From the NCBI GenBank assembly GCA_038373885.1, contig JAWZYV010019913.1, positions 856,001-920,000 on the forward strand: a stretch of 64,000 bases of DNA. Direction: 5' to 3'. The DNA is from Cheiracanthium punctorium (Eukaryota > Arthropoda > Arachnida > Araneae > Cheiracanthiidae). This document shows, piece by piece, positions 57,930 through 64,000 of this stretch (its first letter is position 1; every line of letters starts with the position of its first letter). The notes under the pieces are model-generated. The model had not been told where the DNA came from. It worked only from the letters and a program-made list of their open reading frames with translations, and ran no database searches. The position numbers and the translations under genes are program-made.

Positions 57930-58880
57930 GCGTAGCGCAATCTAGTGGCGAGTTTTAGCAAAACGGATACGGCGAAAATATTTTTCGCATTCAGATATCG
58001 ATGTATACGAATTTTCATGACTATCGGCTGGACAGTCCTGAAGTTCATGTGTTGACGCGACATCTAGTGGCAAGTTATAGGAAAATGGATAGCGCCACTC
58101 TTCCCCGTGTTCAAATATCTATGTATACCTATTTTCATAGCGATCATTTGCACAGTCAAGAAGTTAAACACTGCAGGGCCATCTAGTGGTTCAATAAAGT
58201 AATGATTTGCTACAGCGCCGTCAAGTGGCGAGTTATAGCAAAATGGATAACGCCAAAATATTCTCATTGTTCAAATAGCTATGTATACTGATTTTCATAG
58301 CGACCGTGTTCAACTATCTATGTATACCAATTTTCATAACGATCATTTGCACAGTCAAGAAGTGATACACTGCAGGGCCATCTCGTAGTTAATTAAAGTA
58401 CTGATTTGCTACAGCGCCGTCAAGTGGCGAGTTATAGCAAAATGGATAACGCCAAAATATTCTCATTGTTCAAATAGCTATGTATACTGATTTTCATAGC
58501 GACCGTTTGAATGGTCAAGAATTTGGCCTGCTGCAGCGTCATCTAGTGGCGAGTTAAAATAATAATGCATTGCAGTGTCATCTAGTGGTGAGTAACATCA
58601 AAAGGAACGCAGTTAGAATATATTCTTCGTGCTCAAATGTGTAAGTATAAAAAAATTTATGCCGATCGGTCGAACGGCATAGAAGTTGATGCTTTGCAGC
58701 GCCATTTAGCGGCAAGTTACAGCAAAATGGATAGTGAAAAATATTCTCCGTGTTCTAATATTCGCGTGTACCAAATTTCATCGAAATCGGTTGGACGATA
58801 TTCGCATAGCAAACGGCTAAACGGAATTTCAACGTTGAATTCAACGTTGTGCTGCGGCACCAAGTGGCAAGTTAAGGAAA
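57930..58880. repeat. Minisatellite, unit about 120-215 bp
   Basis: A phrase close to GCGCCATCTAGTGGCGAGTT recurs about ten times (for example near 57939, 58061, 58208, 58421, 58540, 58702, 58857). Between them are CAAATAGCTATGTATACTGA and TTTTCATAGCGACCGTTTG-like blocks. A 213-bp higher-order unit is repeated almost exactly (58180 and 58380). Confidence 0.85.
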
Positions 58881-59750
58881 ACGCATAGCATAAAAACCTT
58901 CTCCATCATAAAAGGCTTAGGTGAACCAAATTTCATCGTGCAACGGTGCTCAACGGTGCTGGAGTTTTTCAACCTCATAAACACATACCAACATTTATTT
59001 ATATCTATAACCAGTGTTATCATATATACCAGTCTCAAATAAAATCCAGTTTCAAATCTAAGCCTCGCCAAAGTGCCAACATACGCCATTTTGCAAGAGT
59101 TTTTTCAGGGAATCATTCGAAGCATTGACTTAGCAGCAATCAATATTGGAAATGGTTCGACCGCCAAAGAGTAGCACGCATTTATTTGAAAATTGGAATC
59201 CCTTAATACAGCCGATTTTTTTTAAATTATCAACTATAATGTGTTTTATTCATCGTTACTCCGATGTACTAAATGAGAAGATTTCAATTTTCTGAAATTT
59301 GGCGGAATTCCCCCAACTTAAATAAATGTACTCAATTGGCGAGAATTCTGAAGTTAGATCGCTTGAAATCCCTTAATAACTGCATTATTTCTTCACGGAT
59401 CATTAAAATCTAACGCTGTATTCTAATAAAACCTTTGCACTTGTTTTCAAAAATCTAATTCCTTAAGCTCTCAATAAATTGCGCCAAGCCGAAAACTGTT
59501 CAAACCGCTAGAACTCACTTACTCAAAATACATATTTCAGCCATTTTATTTTTTCGCCAAACTAAAAAAATTTGCACATTAGCCTCGGAAATCTTCAATT
59601 CTTATTGTTTTGCGTGTAAAGCATTACATTCCTGCTCTGATTTCCCATGCACACGATATTATAATTAAAAAAAAATAACCTTACGAATATAAACTAACAA
59701 AAAAAAAATCATTATTATTCTTTTATTTTTACTTTGAGAATTTAAAACAT

Positions 59751-60236
59751 TTTATTCGGCAAAATCGCCACACATGGCAACCACGATCCTTATTTCACAC
59801 TTTTTTCACTACAGGGGTTACAATTACGGAAAGCTTTTTGCGTGAATAGCATAAAAAATCTCTTAAATTCCGGGAATGGGTGGACTTTCAAAGTTTTAAA
59901 ATGGACTAAGATTTATTCTATATTATTTTACATATCTGTGCTAAATTTCAGGCCGATAGGTTCATTTTTGTGGATTTGTATACGAACGACATTTTATTCG
60001 GCAAAATCGCCACACATGGCAACCACGATCCTTATTTCACACTTTTTTCACTACAGGGGTTACAATTACGGAAAGCTTTTTGCGTGAAGAGCATAAAAAA
60101 ATCTCTTAAATTCCGGGAACGGGTGGACTTTCAAAGTTTTAAAGTGGAATGTGATTTATTCTATATTATTTTACATATCTGTGCTAAATTTCAGGCCGAT
60201 AGGTCCATTTTTGTGGATTTGTATACGAATCAAATC
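59751..60236. repeat. Tandem duplication of a 242-bp unit
   Basis: Two units (59751-59992 and 59993-60236) are nearly identical. Both start TTTATTCGGCAAAATCGCCA and end TTTGTGGATTTGTATACGAA. High identity points to a recent duplication. Confidence 0.9.
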
Positions 60237-60279
60237 CACAAACAAACAAACAGAATTTCATTTTTATTTATAAGATATA

Positions 60280-60620
60280 CATTCCGAAAATCAGATAAAA
60301 AACATGGGTTTTCAAACCATTGTTAATCCCGTTGAGAACCAACGCGCGGAGAATGAAGAGCAAATCACGGTACCGAACGCTCCGAAATGGGGCGTTGCCA
60401 TCGGGCCTCTTTTTTTTTCAGCAGCTAAACCTAATTTCACAATAAAGATCATGTAAAATCAGCATTTTAATATATTGACTCAAAATTCTCAAGTTATGAA
60501 AACCGTTACCTTTTCGTAGTGAAAAAATTCAAAAAGAATCGGTTCGTTTTCAAATTACGCATAAGCGACGCTGGGATGATAAGAAAGGAATCGCTGCGTT
60601 TCGCATACGGGTCGCGAACG
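60280..60620. other. Unassigned sequence between Helitron and MITE
   Basis: Less AT-rich than average. No paired ends or coding frame recognised. Confidence 0.45.
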
Positions 60621-60626
60621 AGTTAA

Positions 60627-61058
60627 CCCTTTGAGGCGCAACCCTTTCCCAATGCTAAAAAAGGTTATCCGTTGCCATCGCTCGACTTAACTACCAGCAA
60701 AATGCGGACGATCGAAACGTTCATCGCGTACCACAGAGCTAGAGACCCTTTTTTGACGACAGCTGACTGTGCTGCTCGTAGTTAAGATGAGCGATGGCAA
60801 CGGCTGCCCTTTTTTCAGCATTGGACAATCTATCCAGCTGTTCTCACATTCTTCCACTTTTCAGCAGATGTCAGTGCTGTTAAAAATAATCGTGACAATT
60901 TTTTTACAGAAAATGATGTGCTAAAAAGTAAAGAATTCTCGTGGAGCTATGCCACCCACAACTATTTTTATAGAAATCAAATCTATTCTTTGGGACTGGC
61001 AACAATCAAAACGTCAGAGTTTGGTGTTCCCAGAGCGGGAACACTGCGCGTTAAAGGG
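60627..61058. mobile_element. 432-bp TTAA-flanked MITE
   Basis: TTAA flanks both sides (60623-60626, 61059-61062). The ends are CCCTTTGAGGCGCAACC and, on the other strand, CCCTTTAACGCGCAGTG. The CCC start with TTAA suggests piggyBac type. Inside is an inverted repeat of about 55 bp (60648-60702 with 60778-60835: CCGTTGCCATCGCTC, CTTAACTAC). Non-coding. Confidence 0.7.
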
Positions 61059-61106
61059 TTAAACTGTTGCTATTGACGGTGCTGATCTTAATGTCAAAAG
61101 CCTCCA

Positions 61107-61430
61107 AGGTTGGCCACTTTCCTTGATTTTTTTCCCGAGTTTGGAGTCATAAAATAAGTTTCCGAAACTGAGTTCCACTTGTGGATATCTTCTATATTTG
61201 GCGAGAATTTGCCAAAACCGATTTTCAGTGGGAATAATGGTATAGCTAAGAAAGGTTTGCCGGTACCGGCATATAAGAAAAATTGCCAAAGTTTGCCACT
61301 TTTAGATATTTATTGCCAAGTTTGGCTTCAAAAAATAAGTCATCCAAGAATCAACTCAACTTGGCGATATTTGCTGTAATTGGCGAGAATTTGCTAAACC
61401 CTGCTTATTTAAAATGGGAATAATTTTTCG
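61107..61430. repeat. Tandem duplication, diverged unit of about 180 bp
   Basis: Both units hold TTGGCCACTTT/TTTGCCACTTT, GAGTTTGG/AAGTTTGG, AAAATAAGT and TTGGCGAGAATTTGC, then ATGGGAATAA-like ends. Confidence 0.65.
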
Positions 61431-61434
61431 TTAT

Positions 61435-64000
61435 GGTGAAGTAATTTGAAGTCGGTTTTCTTTCTTCTTCTTTTTTTTTATATCATACTTGTTTACTTTG
61501 AAATTCCCTGTCGACAGTTTAATTTTATATACACGATAGACTGTAATTATCAATATATCGAATGAAAAAATGAATCATAATAATTTAGATTGTACAATTC
61601 CTGTGTGTAACAATATAAATATTAATTATGTTATTTTATTATCTCTACATTAAAATTCATCCATTTATTTCATGTGACACGTGGAATAATTTCTTGCATA
61701 GCAAATTAGTTATTATTATTTCTTTTGATTGACTAATTAAAGTACAATAATGCGATACAGAACCGCAAAATAGCTTGCATTTTCATTACCATAGAAAAAA
61801 GTAATTTTCATTAAGCAATTGTTTTCTGTTTTTTGGTTAAATAAACAAACAATAATTTAAAAGCTTTATAATTAATTTTTACTCATTAAATATGTTTTAA
61901 ATTTGACTGCATCAATATACATGATCTGTTCGAGTGAAACTATTTCCTTTACTGTACATGATTAAATTTAAAAATGTGAAGACAAAATTGAAACTTAGAA
62001 TTTTTTTCTCCCATCTCTTAGTTAAACCCACTGATCAATAAAGTGTAGCAAAAGGAAATTTTTCTCGGGACGAAAACCAGAGTAAATAAGATAAAAATAA
62101 TAATTTTAACTTATATTTAGTTATTTTAGTTAATTTTTCCCCTTTCCATAGCACATCCCCCGTGGGAGAAAAAATTGTGATACTTCAGAAACCAGTATTC
62201 GAATTTAGCCATGCTTAGATATGTTCTTTTTACGAATAAGTTGATTATTTATTTAAAGTTAAATATTTAAAAAAATTAAATTATTGTATAATTTCTCTTT
62301 TATTTTAAGTAAAATTTTTATTCTCCGAAAATTCCATATTTGACTTAAAAAAATATTCTAAGAGATTGAATTCACGTAGCGTATCGGATCAGAATTTTCA
62401 AACCATAGAGTAATTTAATAAAATGCATATCCGACATTGTACACCAGGGAAGATTTACAGTGTTCCATTAGTTTAGATGTTTTTTCTGTATCTGAAACAA
62501 AAAAATTAGAAAAATCCATAGCACAATTTTAATTACTTTGATTATTTGAGGGAAAAGAATTATGAAATCATTCGTATTTAAATTCACGAATTGTAAAAGA
62601 CAATTGTTAGTTAGTTTAGTAAGTAATTCATTGCATTATTTAGAACAAATTCTCACTTTAATGCATCAATTTAGGCAAATAAATTATTAAATTCTTTTGG
62701 AATATTACCTCAGTCAGCTTTAAAAATGAGTGCGCGGAGTTGTACGACAAAAGAAAAATAATTCGAACGCAATGATTATTAATTATTTTCCAGTGGAATT
62801 ATCTTACTTATACATACACAGCCGCATGGCAAATAACTAATGCAAAAAAACGAAAAAAAACTTTACAAGTACTTTACTTAATAAATATTTCGGTTACAGT
62901 CGTTTTTTTTGGTGTGCTTATAAACAAAACTTTCCGAAAATGCATCTTTAATGATGAATAGACTCTAATGTATCGAAATTGATTTCTATTGACACAATTA
63001 ACAATATAAATGTATTTTTCAAAAAAGCACACTTTATAATTAAGGACACATAAATTGCGACATTCGCGTGCTGAATATTTAAGGCAGTTAGAATACGGCA
63101 CGGAAAACAGGCAGGGATGGAGAGACTCAAAAGCGGACACTTACAAATAAATGGAAATCACAAACAGTTTACAACTTTGTTGGAAAGTATAAATAAAAAA
63201 CTGTGTCCTTATATTTTTTAATATTATATCGTATTATTATAGTATAACACGCTTTCATTATAAAACTGATACCCAAACACATCTTTTACGTATTACAAAA
63301 ATTGTTCGATTTTTTTTATTGCATTATAGAAATAGCATTGCAGTGCTTATAATTACTTTAATAGGCCATTCAAAGAGAAATGATGACTGTAACATAATGG
63401 TGAGTTACGCCAAATCTGTTCTACTGAAGGCGACTCGACATATTTTGAGTTTTTTTTTATTATTTAAGCCGTTTTACTTATTTCATGTGCATATCATTAA
63501 AATTGATTACTAAATAAAATTATTTTCACATGAAAAATAAGCATTAATAGAAAATTTTAAAATTCAAAAATTTCTTTAATAAAAATTAAAGATCTTAAAA
63601 GTTCCTTCTTTGATTTCATTTTTTTTTCGGGTGTGGGGGGGGGCGAGATGGGGCTACCAAAATTTTTTTGTGTTACTTATAATAGATTGAATGATGATGT
63701 ATACATAAAATAATCATTAGAGATGGGTTTAGCCATATTAATGAATTTATTTGTGAGACTTTTTTGCGCTCATGAGACTTTTTTGCGCTCAGAGTTAGAA
63801 CTCATGAAAAAACCAAATAAATGAACATGAGTTTTTTTGCATTTTTATTTTTAATTTTTTATCTTCTAGATTTAATAAAATCTATTATATCTTGATAATA
63901 AAATCAAATCATATTGAGCAAACTCCAAAAAATTGTAAAGTTCATTAATTAAAATATATTGAAGATTCAACACTTTAAATACCATGAGATTGAGAAAAAA
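61435..64000. other. AT-rich end of window
   Basis: No gene recognised. A 19-bp perfect tandem repeat (TGAGACTTTTTTGCGCTCA) lies at 63754-63772 and 63773-63791. A G run lies near 63637-63645. Frames at 62874-63140 and 63319-63513 have no motif. Confidence 0.5.

Larger units (their letters stand above)
57749..60275 (-). mobile_element. Non-autonomous Helitron with internal minisatellites
   Basis: On the minus strand the 5-prime end is TCTTATAAATAAAAATGAAA (starting at 60275, after host A). The 3-prime end is a hairpin CCCGTGCGAAGAACGGG (57761-57777), then TACTTCAG and CTAG (57749-57752), next to host T. TC start, hairpin close to a CTAG end and A/T insertion are the defining marks of Helitrons. 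Length is 2527 bp. No Rep or helicase is inside; the interior is mostly minisatellite (57930-58880) and a duplicated 242-bp unit (59751-60236). Confidence 0.8.

Noticed and set aside
58001..58888. Open frames inside the Helitron minisatellite
   Set aside because: They arise from the repeated unit and match no protein motif.
1..64000. CRISPR array or bacterial operon
   Set aside because: No regularly spaced short repeats with unique spacers; spliced-exon traces, SINEs and eukaryotic transposons show this is animal DNA.

Overview
The window is eukaryotic and reads as accessory, repeat-dominated DNA from an arthropod, most likely a spider or other chelicerate. The grounds are an AT-rich background with long A/T runs, no bacterial gene organisation, and a mix of transposon fossils (several Tc1/mariner lineages, hAT-type elements, a PIF/Harbinger-like element, a Helitron, SINEs with tRNA-like and 5S-rRNA-like heads, a Jockey-type LINE tail) typical of such genomes. 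The taxonomic placement is inference. I see no convincing intact host gene: every long open frame is either a decayed mobile-element protein or a chance frame.

Region by region. 0-1 kb: a mariner copy that lost its whole catalytic domain but keeps both inverted ends and TA flanks. 1-1.65 kb: a GC-richer block that may be an old LTR. 2.1-7.1 kb: a nest. An outer element with AAGCTTGA-rich ends (3098-7097) holds a partial hAT end, a complete 2.64-kb element with an 8-bp target duplication and a DDE-like transposase pseudogene (3511-6153), and a tRNA-headed SINE. A second, more broken relative of the same transposase lies just upstream (2105-2745). 9-17.4 kb: four diverged copies of an exon-like repeat on the minus strand, interrupted by a hAT-type element with CCCGCGGGAT-rich ends (13051-13907) and a mariner-like pseudogene (14751-15830). 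18.6-20.1 kb: a PIF/Harbinger-like element with long inverted ends, a CTG target duplication and a Myb/SANT-like exon. 20.4-29 kb: SINEs, small MITEs and a duplicated segment.

29.5-30.7 kb: a Tc1-type pseudogene. 34.9-36.2 kb: a TA-flanked inverted-repeat element whose interior is the 3-prime end of a Jockey-like LINE. 36.5-38.4 kb: hAT-type and pogo-type MITEs and a SINE. 42-45 kb: two more Tc1-type pseudogenes from two further lineages. 48.5-49.2 kb: a non-autonomous hAT with a perfect 8-bp duplication. 50.8-54 kb: a minisatellite, a piggyBac-type MITE and a 5S-headed SINE. 54.2-54.9 kb: an extremely AT-rich reverse-transcriptase relic. 55.3-56.3 kb: a relic of a Helitron-type helicase. 57.7-60.3 kb: a non-autonomous Helitron with internal minisatellites, on the minus strand. 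60.6-61.1 kb: another TTAA-flanked MITE. The last 2.5 kb is featureless AT-rich DNA.

The genes do not form a pathway. What the window shows is a layered transposon record. The points most worth following are the complete element carrying the unnamed DDE-like protein family, the shared 3-prime tail of tRNA-headed and 5S-headed SINEs, the repeated exon-like units at 9-17 kb, and the TA-flanked element with a LINE interior. All family assignments were made by eye from translated motifs and terminal repeats; no database search was run.
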